Source: Polaromonas sp. (GTDB lineage: Bacteria; Pseudomonadota; Gammaproteobacteria; Burkholderiales; Burkholderiaceae_C). From it: a stretch of DNA of 36,041 bases. Within the stretch, counting starts at the first letter, position 1. The number at the start of each line of letters is the position of its first letter. Position numbers and translations under genes: made by a program. The stretch lies in contig JANYGP010000063.1 of the NCBI GenBank assembly GCA_025362315.1, positions 1-36,041 of the forward strand, written 5' to 3'. A model generated the notes under the pieces. It was not told the DNA's origin, ran no database searches, and saw only the letters and a program-made list of their open reading frames with translations. Shown piece after piece: positions 7,989 through 15,542 of the stretch.

Positions 7989-8587
7989 CTTGGAATGTCA
8001 ACATTGATTTTTCGCGTGCCCGCTGGTGGTTGGGGAAAGCCCAGCAATGCCGAATCCAGCATGGCTGGCAGCACGGCAAAAGCATCACCCCACACACCTT
8101 CATGCAAAGCGCGCGTTTCAAACACAACTTTCTGGGTGCCCAGATCACGCATCAAAATGGCCAGCGAACGCTTGTAGTACGGTTCACCACTGCCGCCGAT
8201 GGGAAATGACAAACCAACGCTGCTGCCAAAGTTGCCAGCCCCCAGGAAAACGCCCGACCCTCCAAAGCCTGGCCCTGCATAGCGCTGAACAATTTCAGTG
8301 TTCAATATCACCTGCACGCTGTAACGCGCATCGGTCGGGCTCAGTGCCATGCCTACTTTTGAAAGGCTGGTCGTGGCCAGTGCCTCAATGCGGTCTTGCT
8401 GTGTGGCAGCGGTCTGCGACGGCAGCCTTTCATAACGGTAACGCGTGCCAGGAACAGGAGGCGCAGCTGTCCAGGCTGAAAAAGCAGTCACGTCGCTGTC
8501 AACAACGCGCATACCCGAGCAAGCTGACAAAAATAGAATTGCTATTAATAAAGTAGCTATTTGCGCACGTAATATTTGGGCTTGCAT
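7985..8587 (-). CDS. Lipoprotein, DUF4136-like
   Basis: A 200-residue protein with a lipoprotein signal peptide: hydrophobic stretch QIATLLIAILFLSAC with lipobox LSAC and the modified cysteine at about residue 23. The mature part (YERLPSQTAATQQDRIEALA, YSVQVILNTEIVQRY, a glycine-rich segment, then VVFETRALHEGVW) resembles DUF4136 periplasmic lipoproteins as I know them; the function is unknown. The ribosome site AAGGAAA lies just before ATG 8587. It sits 12 bases after ttcA and overlaps the histidine phosphatase. The signal-peptide codons 4-18 lie inside a copy of the AGCTGC-family repeat. Confidence 0.82.
   Translation of the reverse strand: MQAQILRAQIATLLIAILFLSACSGMRVVDSDVTAFSAWTAAPPVPGTRYRYERLPSQTAATQQDRIEALATTSLSKVGMALSPTDARYSVQVILNTEIVQRYAGPGFGGSGVFLGAGNFGSSVGLSFPIGGSGEPYYKRSLAILMRDLGTQKVVFETRALHEGVWGDAFAVLPAMLDSALLGFPQPPAGTRKINVDIPR
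8539..8580 (+). repeat. AGCTGC-family dispersed repeat, copy 2 (inside lipoprotein signal peptide)
   Basis: The plus strand reads GCTATTAATAAAGTAGCTAT followed by TTGCGCACGTAATATTTGGG, parallel to the folM copy. It is coding on the minus strand for residues QILRAQIATLLIAI of the lipoprotein leader. Confidence 0.75.
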
Positions 8588-8599
8588 GGTATTTTCCTT

Positions 8600-9553
8600 C
8601 TAAAAGGACTGAAATTGAACGACTGTTTGGCCGCCAGGCGCCTTGCTTTGAGGCTCCAGATACGCATCTGCGTCAAAAGCCTTGTCGCCATCCACGCTGG
8701 CGACACCCGTGGTTTTGATGCCCTTGAAGTCATGTCGCTTGCCATCCATCAAATGGGAGGGAACAATGTTTTGCAGGGCATTGAACATGTTTTCAATCCG
8801 CCCCGGAAATTTTTTGTCCCATTCACGGAGCATGTTGCCCACCTGCTTGCGCTGCAGGTTCTCCTGAGAGCCACACAGTGTGCAGGGAATAATCGGAAAA
8901 TCCTGTACGGCAGCCCAGCGGCTCAGGTCTTTTTCAGGCACATAAGCCATCGGGCGAATCACGATGTTTTTGCCATCGTCGCTGACCAGTTTGGGCGGCA
9001 TGCCTTTGAGCTTGGCGGCAAAAAACATGTTCAGAAAAAACGTTTGCAGCATGTCGTCGCGGTGATGGCCCAGTGCAATTTTGGTCGCGCCCAGCTCACC
9101 CGCCACCCGGTACAAAATGCCGCGCCGCAGGCGTGAGCACAGCGAACACAGCGTTTTCCCTTCAGGTATCACGCGCTTGACAATGCTGTATGTGTCCTGG
9201 TTTTCAATGTGAAACGGCACGCCCAGTTTGGCCAGGTAGCCAGGCAAAATGTGCTCCGGAAAGCCGGGCTGCTTCTGGTCAAGATTCACCGCAATCAAAC
9301 TGAAATTGATCGGCGCGCGCTTTTGCAGCTTCAACAAAATGTCCAGCATGGCATAACTGTCCTTGCCGCCCGACACGCACACCATCACCTTGTCGCCTTC
9401 TTCAATCATGTTGTAGTCCACAATCGCCCGGCCAACCTCGCGGCACAGGCGCTTTTCAAGCTTGTGGTCCTCCCTGTCGGATTGGCTTGACTGGACTGCA
9501 GCGCCACCAGGCTTGATGTGGACGGGCGCGTTTGTTTCAATGGCAACTTGCAT
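8600..9553 (-). CDS. ttcA: TtcA, tRNA 2-thiocytidine(32) synthetase
   Basis: A 317-residue PP-loop ATPase that thiolates cytidine 32 in certain tRNAs using an Fe-S cluster. Visible: PP-loop [20 protein letters not shown], the cysteine pairs [12 protein letters not shown] and [15 protein letters not shown] (CxxC motifs for cluster or catalysis), the [21 protein letters not shown] block, and [17 protein letters not shown]. Length fits the long TtcA group. The last 20 or so residues (after LMDGKRHDF) are a variable tail. First gene of a minus-strand run ttcA, lipoprotein, histidine phosphatase, aldolase-like. Confidence 0.96.
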   Translation of the reverse strand: MQVAIETNAPVHIKPGGAAVQSSQSDREDHKLEKRLCREVGRAIVDYNMIEEGDKVMVCVSGGKDSYAMLDILLKLQKRAPINFSLIAVNLDQKQPGFPEHILPGYLAKLGVPFHIENQDTYSIVKRVIPEGKTLCSLCSRLRRGILYRVAGELGATKIALGHHRDDMLQTFFLNMFFAAKLKGMPPKLVSDDGKNIVIRPMAYVPEKDLSRWAAVQDFPIIPCTLCGSQENLQRKQVGNMLREWDKKFPGRIENMFNALQNIVPSHLMDGKRHDFKGIKTTGVASVDGDKAFDADAYLEPQSKAPGGQTVVQFQSF

Positions 9554-9820
9554 GGGGCTATTTTCGCATTTTGATTTAACCTGTGCGCCGATGAACGATA
9601 CGCAGGCAATAGCAAGTCAATAGCCAGTCAACAGCAAGTCAACTGACAGCTTGTTGGCAGTGCGCAGAACACCATCACAAACACCAGTCGCTCCGCTTTA
9701 AATGGACTTTGCAGATCACAGCTGGTCACACTGCAGCCCCGGATCCATTTGCAATTCAAAATTGTGTGAAATTGTTACAATGCGAAGGCGTGGAAGTCTG
9801 GTCTGCGTAACGGGTTTTGA
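9554..9820. other. 267-base intergenic region between divergent ttcA and the 7TM sensor gene
   Basis: No coding frame I can support. It holds an 11-base tandem triplet at 9609-9641 and, nearer the sensor gene, an AT-rich segment 9745-9785 with TTGTTACAATG that could supply a -10 box (TACAAT at 9776-9781) for the gene starting at 9821; the matching -35 is not clear. Confidence 0.5.
9609..9641. repeat. Three tandem copies of an 11-base unit
   Basis: Units ATAGCAAGTCA, ATAGCCAGTCA and ACAGCAAGTCA follow each other without gaps. A partial fourth begins ACTGACAG. It lies in the leader region upstream of ttcA. Confidence 0.85.
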
Positions 9821-11596
9821 ATGCGGCTGTTAAATTTGATGGTTTGCCTGGCAGTGCTTGCATCACTGAAGGCATTTGCCGTTCCAGCCACATCTGCCGT
9901 ACCCTCAAGTCTGGCAACTGGCTTTGAGCCGCCTTCAGTGGTGCTGCCGTCCCATGCAGCGCGTCTGGGACCAGAGTACTTTTCAGTGCGCACCAATGCA
10001 CCGCTAGACACCACTGTTGAGCAAATTGCAGCCACCGCTCCTACTGACTTTTTGCCATTTGACGAAGGCAAGACTTATCAGTTGTCCTCGAGCACTGCTC
10101 TGTGGTTGCATTTTCGGGTGCAAAACAATGCTTCGAGACCAGAAAATTGGTCAGTCGTGTTGTCCAAACCGTTCATAGATCGCGTGGACTTTTACTTTCA
10201 GGACGCGCAAGGCGCGTGGCGCACCCAGGCGGCAGGATCCGGCGTACCGCACCCGCAATGGCCTGTGTGGGGTTTGACGCCGCAGTTTCAGTTGCCAGAT
10301 GCAAGTCTGCCTTCAACGTCCAGCACTGCGACCGCATCAGTGTTGGGTTATCAGAACTATTACCTGCGGATTCAAAAGTGGATTCCATTGCGATTTGCCG
10401 CGACCGTACAGCGCACAGATCTGATTGCAAAAGAAACCCAGCACACTTTTTTCACGGTTGGCCTGATGCTGGGGCTGATGGGTTTCATGGTGGTCTTCAG
10501 CAGTGTTCTGTATTTTCTTTATCGCAACACGGCTTACGCCTGGTATGCAGCTTATGTTGCAGCAGCGTTATTGGCCGGTGCCAGCTTCAGCGGTATCGGC
10601 GCGTATGTTTTATGGCCAGCAGCCGCAAGCTGGACGGTCATATCGACAATGGTGTTTGTGCTGCTTGGCATGGCAGCACAGCTGGGATTCACAAAGGCCA
10701 TGTTTATCTCAGCAGATTCTCCCAGGTACATGTCAGCCGTTTCAACTCAGGCGCTGGGTCTGTTATTGACAGCCTGCGCATTGTTTTTGGCGATTGACAT
10801 TGCACGGGTGCGGGTTGCACTGTTCAGTTTTGGTGTGGTCGGCGGGTTTGCAGTTATTGGTGTGCTGGTAGTGCGGGCGTTGCGCAACGAACGCCAGGTT
10901 GCTGGCTTGTACCTGTTGTCCTTTGCGCCCATGCTGGTGGTGGTAATGCTGACGCAGATCGAGCAACTGGGCATAGCCGCATTGCCCTGGCTGCCCTACA
11001 ACGCGCCCATTTACGGATTGTTTTTTGAGCTGCCGCTGCTGCTGGTGGCGCTTCACCTGCATGCCAAAAAGGGCCACACCCAAAAAGTGCAAAACTCTAC
11101 TTTGGCCCGCACGGATCCACTGACCGGCTTTGTAGCGCCCAGCTTGTATCTGCAAACACTTGCCAGCATGTGGGAGGCAGCCCGTACAAAGGGCGTTGAT
11201 CTGACGGTGGTTTACGTCAAGGTACTTGAGACTTCAGCCGATGCCCTTGCAATTGGCAAGCAGAGTACTGACAAGGCAATAACCCGAACCGTGCGAACGC
11301 TGCGCACAGTTGCAAGAGACAACGATACCGTTGCTCAGGTTGACGACCAGATTTTTGTCATATTGATGCCCGGTGTCTCGCGTTCAGAGCACCTGGCGGG
11401 CAAGCTGGCTCGCCTTGTGGCATTGGGCATGATGGTAGATGCGGACGACCCATCGTCAACCCCCGTGAAATTCAAAATTGTTGCCAGCTCACTGCGCAGT
11501 TTTTCGTCTGGCAGTCAGGCACTGGACGCGGCAGCAAAGCAGCTGCTGGCACGCACTGATGGTGCGCAGACTCGGGTCATTCAGTTCATCGATTAA
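9821..11596 (+). CDS. 7TM-DISM sensor with degenerate GGDEF domain
   Basis: A 591-residue membrane protein. Residues 1-20 are a signal peptide; about 60-200 form a periplasmic 7TMR-DISM extracellular type 2-like beta domain (TALWLHFRVQNNASRPENW, then NYYLRIQKWIPLRFAATV); about 208-408 hold seven hydrophobic segments; about 425-591 is a GGDEF-like domain opened by the usual LARTDPLTGF. The signature that should read GGDEF is replaced within DNDTVAQVDDQIFVILMPG, so diguanylate cyclase activity is very unlikely. The protein probably senses a periplasmic, perhaps carbohydrate-like, ligand and signals by protein contact or nucleotide binding. It stands alone on the plus strand between ttcA and folB; a 12-base palindrome GGCTGATCAGCC follows its stop. 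Confidence 0.88.
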   Translation: MRLLNLMVCLAVLASLKAFAVPATSAVPSSLATGFEPPSVVLPSHAARLGPEYFSVRTNAPLDTTVEQIAATAPTDFLPFDEGKTYQLSSSTALWLHFRVQNNASRPENWSVVLSKPFIDRVDFYFQDAQGAWRTQAAGSGVPHPQWPVWGLTPQFQLPDASLPSTSSTATASVLGYQNYYLRIQKWIPLRFAATVQRTDLIAKETQHTFFTVGLMLGLMGFMVVFSSVLYFLYRNTAYAWYAAYVAAALLAGASFSGIGAYVLWPAAASWTVISTMVFVLLGMAAQLGFTKAMFISADSPRYMSAVSTQALGLLLTACALFLAIDIARVRVALFSFGVVGGFAVIGVLVVRALRNERQVAGLYLLSFAPMLVVVMLTQIEQLGIAALPWLPYNAPIYGLFFELPLLLVALHLHAKKGHTQKVQNSTLARTDPLTGFVAPSLYLQTLASMWEAARTKGVDLTVVYVKVLETSADALAIGKQSTDKAITRTVRTLRTVARDNDTVAQVDDQIFVILMPGVSRSEHLAGKLARLVALGMMVDADDPSSTPVKFKIVASSLRSFSSGSQALDAAAKQLLARTDGAQTRVIQFID

Positions 11597-11658
11597 ACGG
11601 CTGATCAGCCAGCAACGGCTAACGCATCGGCTTTATCAATACGGCCAACTGGCAGCGG

Positions 11659-12030
11659 CTACCACTGCCCGGTCTCTACCCGTATTGCCACTTCGCAATC
11701 GTCAAAAATCTCCAGCTTGGCGATTTTGACCCGCACGCCCAGCACGCCGGGCAGCTGCATCAGGCGGTGTGCCAGTTTGCCAATGAGTGTTTCGAGCAAA
11801 TTGACATGCTGGGCTGTGCATTCGGTGATGATGATCTGGCGCACCTTGCGGTAGTCCAGCACATGGTTGATCTCGTCGTCGCTGGGCATCAGCGGCTGGG
11901 TGCCCAGATTCAATTCTGCATCGACTTGTATAGGCTGCGGTGCAGTTTTTTCATGGTCCAGAATGCCCAGGTTGGCGTCAAAGCGCAAACCCGTCAGCGT
12001 CAATATTTGTGTGCCAGCAGTGGTGAGCAT
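11659..12030 (-). CDS. folB: FolB, dihydroneopterin aldolase
   Basis: A 123-residue member of the tunnelling-fold family that cleaves dihydroneopterin to 6-hydroxymethyl-dihydropterin in folate synthesis. Seen: ILTLTGLRFDANLGILDHE, the substrate-binding HVLDYRKV, the conserved glutamate block VNLLETLIGKLAHRL, and the C-terminal VRVKIAKLEIFDDCEVAIRV with the lysine expected near position 100. It starts 15 bases after the folM-like gene, and the two form a small pterin/folate operon. Confidence 0.93.
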   Translation of the reverse strand: MLTTAGTQILTLTGLRFDANLGILDHEKTAPQPIQVDAELNLGTQPLMPSDDEINHVLDYRKVRQIIITECTAQHVNLLETLIGKLAHRLMQLPGVLGVRVKIAKLEIFDDCEVAIRVETGQW

Positions 12031-12045
12031 GTCAGGTCTTGGTTG

Positions 12046-12825
12046 TCAGGTGTTGGATGTCATGAGAGAGAAATCCCGTTCAAACTTCATCAGGTGCTGG
12101 CCACCATCAACCAGCAACGTGGTGCCGGTGATGGACTGGTTTTCAAGCGCAAATTTGACGGTAGCAGCAACATCGGCTGGTGTGGACGAGCGGCCCAGTG
12201 GCGACAGCTTGTGCAGCTCTGCAAATTGCGCATCGCTCAGCATGTGGCTGGTCAATGTCAGGCCAGGCGCGACGCCCACCACGCGTACCAGCGGGGCCAG
12301 TGCCATGGCCAGCATGGTGTTGGCGGCCTCAAGCGCGGCTTTAGACAGGGTATAACTTAAAAAATCCGGATTTTGGTTCCAGAGTTTTTGGTCGAGCAAA
12401 TTGACCACCGCTCCTCTGGCATTGCGGCTGGCCAGATGCGTGTGCAGCGCCTGAGCCAGCAGAATCGGCGCGCCGGTGTTGCTCAAAAGGTGTTTCGCAA
12501 GTGATGTGTAGCTGAATGTGGCTGCATCGTCCTGCTCAAAAGCAGATGCGCTGTTGACCACTGCATCAACTTGCCCAAAGTGCGCAATCACACGGGGCAA
12601 AAGCGCTTTGACGGCACTTTCATTGCCTAAATCAGCATCAAATAGAGCGCTAGCCCCCATATTATGGGCGCAAGCAGCTACTGTTTTAATAGCGTCCTGC
12701 TCCGAGTTGCGGTAATGCACCGCCACACGCCAGCCGCCGGCAGCCAGCGCCAGAGCAATTTCGCGGCCCAGCCGCTTGGCTGCGCCTGTGACTAAAACAA
12801 CGGGAGCGGGTATCGTAGGCGGCAT
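12046..12825 (-). CDS. SDR oxidoreductase, FolM/pteridine reductase-like
   Basis: A 259-residue short-chain dehydrogenase. Seen: cofactor motif VVLVTGAAKRLGREIAL (TGxxxRxG form typical of FolM and pteridine reductases), AVHYRNS for NADPH phosphate recognition, VNSASAF in the NSA form, and the catalytic YTLSK. The C-terminus GTTLLVDGGQHL is classical. FolM makes tetrahydromonapterin or reduces dihydrofolate, which fits folB downstream. I prefer ATG 12825; a TTG at 12852 would extend it by nine residues. Codons for the region AIKTVAACAHNMGASALFDA lie in a repeat copy (12628-12695), in frame and without evident damage. Confidence 0.88.
   Translation of the reverse strand: MPPTIPAPVVLVTGAAKRLGREIALALAAGGWRVAVHYRNSEQDAIKTVAACAHNMGASALFDADLGNESAVKALLPRVIAHFGQVDAVVNSASAFEQDDAATFSYTSLAKHLLSNTGAPILLAQALHTHLASRNARGAVVNLLDQKLWNQNPDFLSYTLSKAALEAANTMLAMALAPLVRVVGVAPGLTLTSHMLSDAQFAELHKLSPLGRSSTPADVAATVKFALENQSITGTTLLVDGGQHLMKFERDFSLMTSNT
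12628..12695 (-). repeat. AGCTGC-family dispersed repeat, copy 3 (inside folM-like gene), best preserved
   Basis: On the minus strand the core reads GCTATTAAAACAGTAGCTGC, then TTGCGCCCATAATATGGGGG, then CTAGCGCTCTATTTGATG. I use it as the reference for the family. It is coding throughout and supplies the stretch between beta strands 2 and 3 of the Rossmann fold. Confidence 0.8.
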
Positions 12826-12872
12826 GTGAAGGAGATGGGTAATCGTCGACAATTCGCGGTGACACGATCGCC

Positions 12873-13985
12873 ATGAACTTCAATATCTTAACGACCCCTC
12901 TTCACGTGCAAATTCAGGAGGCTATCGCCCGTGCAGGCGGCTGGCTGGGCTTTGATGATTTCATGCATCTGGCGCTGTATGCGCCTGGCCTGGGTTACTA
13001 CGCCAATGTCCTGCGCAAGTTTGGCCTGATGCCTGGCGGAGCAACCGACCCACAGATGGCGGGCAGTGACTTTGTGACTGCGCCTGAAATGTCGCCTTGC
13101 TTTGGCCAGGCACTGGCACGGCAAATCGCCGAGGCTTTGAGGGCAACTGATACGCAAGAGGTGTGGGAATTTGGTGCGGGCTCCGGCGCTCTGGCCGGGC
13201 AGATTTTGCAGGCACTGCCACAGCTTGCGCGCTATACGATTGTTGATGTGTCGGGCAGTTTGCGGGCGCGCCAGCTGCAGCACCTGCAAGCTTTTGAAGG
13301 GCGGGTGCAGTGGGCGACAGTTCTGCCAGACACATTGCGCGGTGTGGTGATTGGCAACGAAGTGCTGGATGCAATGCCCGTCAAATTATTGGCACGCGCC
13401 CAGGGTGTCTGGCACGAGCGGGGCGTTGCCTTGCATGCAGATGGTTTTGCCTGTGCAGACATGGCGACCGAACTCAGGCCGCCGTGTGAAGTGCCAGGCA
13501 CGCATGATTATTTGACAGAGCTTCATCCACAAGCTGAAGGCTTAATTCGCACATTGGCCGACAAACTGCAAGCGGGTGCAATTTTCCTGATTGACTACGG
13601 ATTTCCCGAACACGAGTATTACCATCCGCAGCGCAACATGGGCACCGTGATGTGCCACCGCGCGCATCAGGTCGATGCCGATGCGCTGGTGGATGTGGGC
13701 AGCAAGGACATTACCGCGCATGTCAACTTCACTGGCATTGCCTTGGCTGGGCAAGATGCAGGCTTGCAGGTGCTGGGCTACACCGGGCAAGGGCGGTTTT
13801 TAATCAATTGTGGGGTGCTAGAAGGCATGGATGATGCAAGCATTGGTGAGCGTGCCATGGTGCAAAAGTTGATCAATGAGCATGAGATGGGTGAGCTGTT
13901 CAAGGTGATTGCGTTCGGCGCTAAAAATACGGCAGCCTGGCAGCCAATGGGTTTTGCGGTGGGCGACAGAACGCACACGCTGTGA
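12873..13985 (+). CDS. SAM-dependent methyltransferase, MidA/NDUFAF7 family
   Basis: A 370-residue member of the DUF185 family (Pfam Methyltransf_28). Seen: GGWLGFDDFMHLALYAPGLG with the conserved FM-LALY-PGLGYY signature, DFVTAPEMSPCFGQALARQI, SAM motif I EFGAGSGALAGQIL, and the acidic GVVIGNEVLDAMPV. In mitochondria NDUFAF7 methylates an arginine of a complex I subunit; the bacterial target is not established. A long insert-like C-terminus ends AFGAKNTAAWQPMGF. Its TGA is at 13983-13985; the DUF2905 gene starts seven bases later. It is divergent from the folM-like gene, with start codons about 50 bases apart. Confidence 0.9.
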   Translation: MNFNILTTPLHVQIQEAIARAGGWLGFDDFMHLALYAPGLGYYANVLRKFGLMPGGATDPQMAGSDFVTAPEMSPCFGQALARQIAEALRATDTQEVWEFGAGSGALAGQILQALPQLARYTIVDVSGSLRARQLQHLQAFEGRVQWATVLPDTLRGVVIGNEVLDAMPVKLLARAQGVWHERGVALHADGFACADMATELRPPCEVPGTHDYLTELHPQAEGLIRTLADKLQAGAIFLIDYGFPEHEYYHPQRNMGTVMCHRAHQVDADALVDVGSKDITAHVNFTGIALAGQDAGLQVLGYTGQGRFLINCGVLEGMDDASIGERAMVQKLINEHEMGELFKVIAFGAKNTAAWQPMGFAVGDRTHTL

Positions 13986-13992
13986 GCAAACC

Positions 13993-14187
13993 ATGATTCG
14001 CTGGATGATTGTTATTTTCCTGATGCTGGTGTTCATCAGTGCGCTCACGCCCTGGCTGAACAAGCTGGGCTTTGGCAAATTGCCGGGTGACCTGCGCTTC
14101 AAACTGTTTGGCAAGGAGCGCTACATTCCGCTGACGACCACGATTGTGCTGAGCCTGATTGCCAGCGTGATCTCGCAAATCATTTGA
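13993..14187 (+). CDS. DUF2905 small membrane protein
   Basis: A 64-residue protein with two hydrophobic helices (residues 3-20 and about 48-63) flanking a polar hairpin LGFGKLPGDLRFKLFGKERY. The G-x-LPGD block is characteristic of the DUF2905 family, whose function is unknown. I chose ATG 13993, seven bases after the methyltransferase stop, instead of earlier in-frame starts that would overlap it. The stop overlaps the cca stop by eight bases on the other strand, so the two genes are tightly convergent. Confidence 0.85.
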   Translation: MIRWMIVIFLMLVFISALTPWLNKLGFGKLPGDLRFKLFGKERYIPLTTTIVLSLIASVISQII

Positions 14188-15451
14188 GGAGCGCTGCAAC
14201 AGCGGCAACCCGCGCTGCATGCACTTTCTGGCCAATGTGCTTGCCCGTCAGTCCTTCTGCCTGCGCTGCTTCAGCAATGTCGCTGGTCACCACCGATTGC
14301 GCGACCTGCAGCATGTCAAGCAGCCGCTGACGCTGCGGGTACGCTGAACTCTCCAGGCCCAGCCGGCCGCGCGCATCACACTCGCAGGCCAGCAGCACAT
14401 CGGCAAAACGCTTTGGCTTGCGAAAGGCATCGCAGCGCTCCAGTAACCGTACCAGTGCCGCAGCGCCAAACTCGCTGCTTCGGTGAATGTTGCCATGCTC
14501 CATCGCCACCACATCGGCCAGCTCGCGGCATTCAATGGGCACGCGCAAACGCTCGCACACGAGTTTTGACAGCCTGGCGCTTCGCAGCTCATGCCCAATA
14601 TGCTTTGGCAGCACGTCAGCGGGCGTGGTGCCCTTGCCCAGGTCATGCATCAGGCAGGCAAACCGCACCGGCAGAGGGGCATCAAGCCGGGCAGCCATGT
14701 CGAGCACCATCATCAAATGCACGCCGGTGTCCACCTCGGGGTGGTAGTCGCCGCGCTGCGGCACGCCCCACAGCCGGCTGACTTCAGGCAACAAACGCTC
14801 CAGCGCGCCGCACGTGCGCAGCACTTCAAACATGCGGGACGGTGCAGCCTGCATCAGCCCCCGGGACAGCTCCTGCCACACACGCTCGGCCACCAGCGCA
14901 TCGGCTTCGCCGTGCGCCACCATGTCTTGCATCAGCCGCATCGTCTCGGGTGCCACACTGAAGTCTGCAAACCGGGCGGCAAAACGCGCCACACGCAATA
15001 TGCGCACCGGGTCTTCGGCAAAGGCATCCGTGACGTGGCGCAGCACCCGGCACGCCAGATCGCGCTGGCCGTTGAAGGGGTCGATCAGGTTTTCAGGTTT
15101 CAGGTCAAAATCAGTGCTAAATTGACCTGTAGCCCAATCAATATGGGCGCAAGCAGCTATTGAATTAATAGTAAGGTCACGGCGGGCCAGGTCTTGGCTT
15201 AACGTCACATCAGGCGCAGCGTGTACGGCAAAGCCGTGGTAGCCGCGTGCTGTTTTGCGCTCGACCCTGGCCAGCGCGTATTCTTCTTTGGTTGTCGGGT
15301 GCAAGAAAACAGGGAAGTCCTTGCCCACTGGCAAAAATCCGCGCGCCGCCAATTCCTCCGGCGTGCTGCCCACCACCACCCAGTCGCGGTCAACAACAGG
15401 CAAGCCCAGCAAGGCATCGCGCACTGCACCACCGACCAGAAATATTTCCAT
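14180..15451 (-). CDS. cca: Multifunctional CCA-adding enzyme (tRNA nucleotidyltransferase)
   Basis: A 423-residue class II tRNA nucleotidyltransferase that builds and repairs the 3' CCA end. Seen: LVGGAVRDALLGLPVVDRDWVVVG with the GGxVRD and DxD catalytic motifs, SQDLARRDLTINSIA, DPVRILRVARFAARF, the tRNA-binding middle, and an HD-domain CLMHDLGKGTTPADVLPKHIGHE, as in the bifunctional phosphatase-containing form of E. coli type. Between TINSIA and LIDPFNGQRDL there are about 16 more residues than in the E. coli protein (from memory RDDNGE there); the extra segment is encoded by a repeat copy at 15102-15171. The C-terminal tail reaches the DUF2905 stop. Confidence 0.95.
   Translation of the reverse strand: MEIFLVGGAVRDALLGLPVVDRDWVVVGSTPEELAARGFLPVGKDFPVFLHPTTKEEYALARVERKTARGYHGFAVHAAPDVTLSQDLARRDLTINSIAACAHIDWATGQFSTDFDLKPENLIDPFNGQRDLACRVLRHVTDAFAEDPVRILRVARFAARFADFSVAPETMRLMQDMVAHGEADALVAERVWQELSRGLMQAAPSRMFEVLRTCGALERLLPEVSRLWGVPQRGDYHPEVDTGVHLMMVLDMAARLDAPLPVRFACLMHDLGKGTTPADVLPKHIGHELRSARLSKLVCERLRVPIECRELADVVAMEHGNIHRSSEFGAAALVRLLERCDAFRKPKRFADVLLACECDARGRLGLESSAYPQRQRLLDMLQVAQSVVTSDIAEAAQAEGLTGKHIGQKVHAARVAAVAALLK
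15102..15171 (-). repeat. AGCTGC-family dispersed repeat, copy 4 (in-frame insertion in cca)
   Basis: The minus strand reads ACTATTAATTCAATAGCTGC, then TTGCGCCCATATTGATTGGG, then CTACAGGTCAATTTAGCACTG. It is fully coding and adds residues ACAHIDWATGQFSTDFDL to the CCA enzyme, right after the catalytic-domain motif RRDLTIN. Confidence 0.78.
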
Positions 15452-15492
15452 CGTCCAAGTTTAGTCGGCTGGTGGCATGCCCGACGGGGCAA

Positions 15493-15542
15493 GCTCAAGG
15501 CCCGCCCAGGCTCAAGGCCCGCCATGCTCAGGGTCCGCCCAG
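15493..15542. repeat. Three tandem copies of a 16-17 base unit at the yeiH 3' end
   Basis: Units GCTCAAGGCCCGCCCAG, GCTCAAGGCCCGCCAT and GCTCAGGGTCCGCCCAG follow directly. The stop codon of the yeiH gene (15530-15528) lies in the third unit, so the repeat spans the end of the coding sequence and the spacer to cca. Confidence 0.85.

Noticed and set aside
11599..11610. GGCTGATCAGCC as a rho-independent terminator for the 7TM sensor gene
   Set aside because: It is a perfect palindrome but has no loop and no T-run after it, so it is not a convincing terminator.
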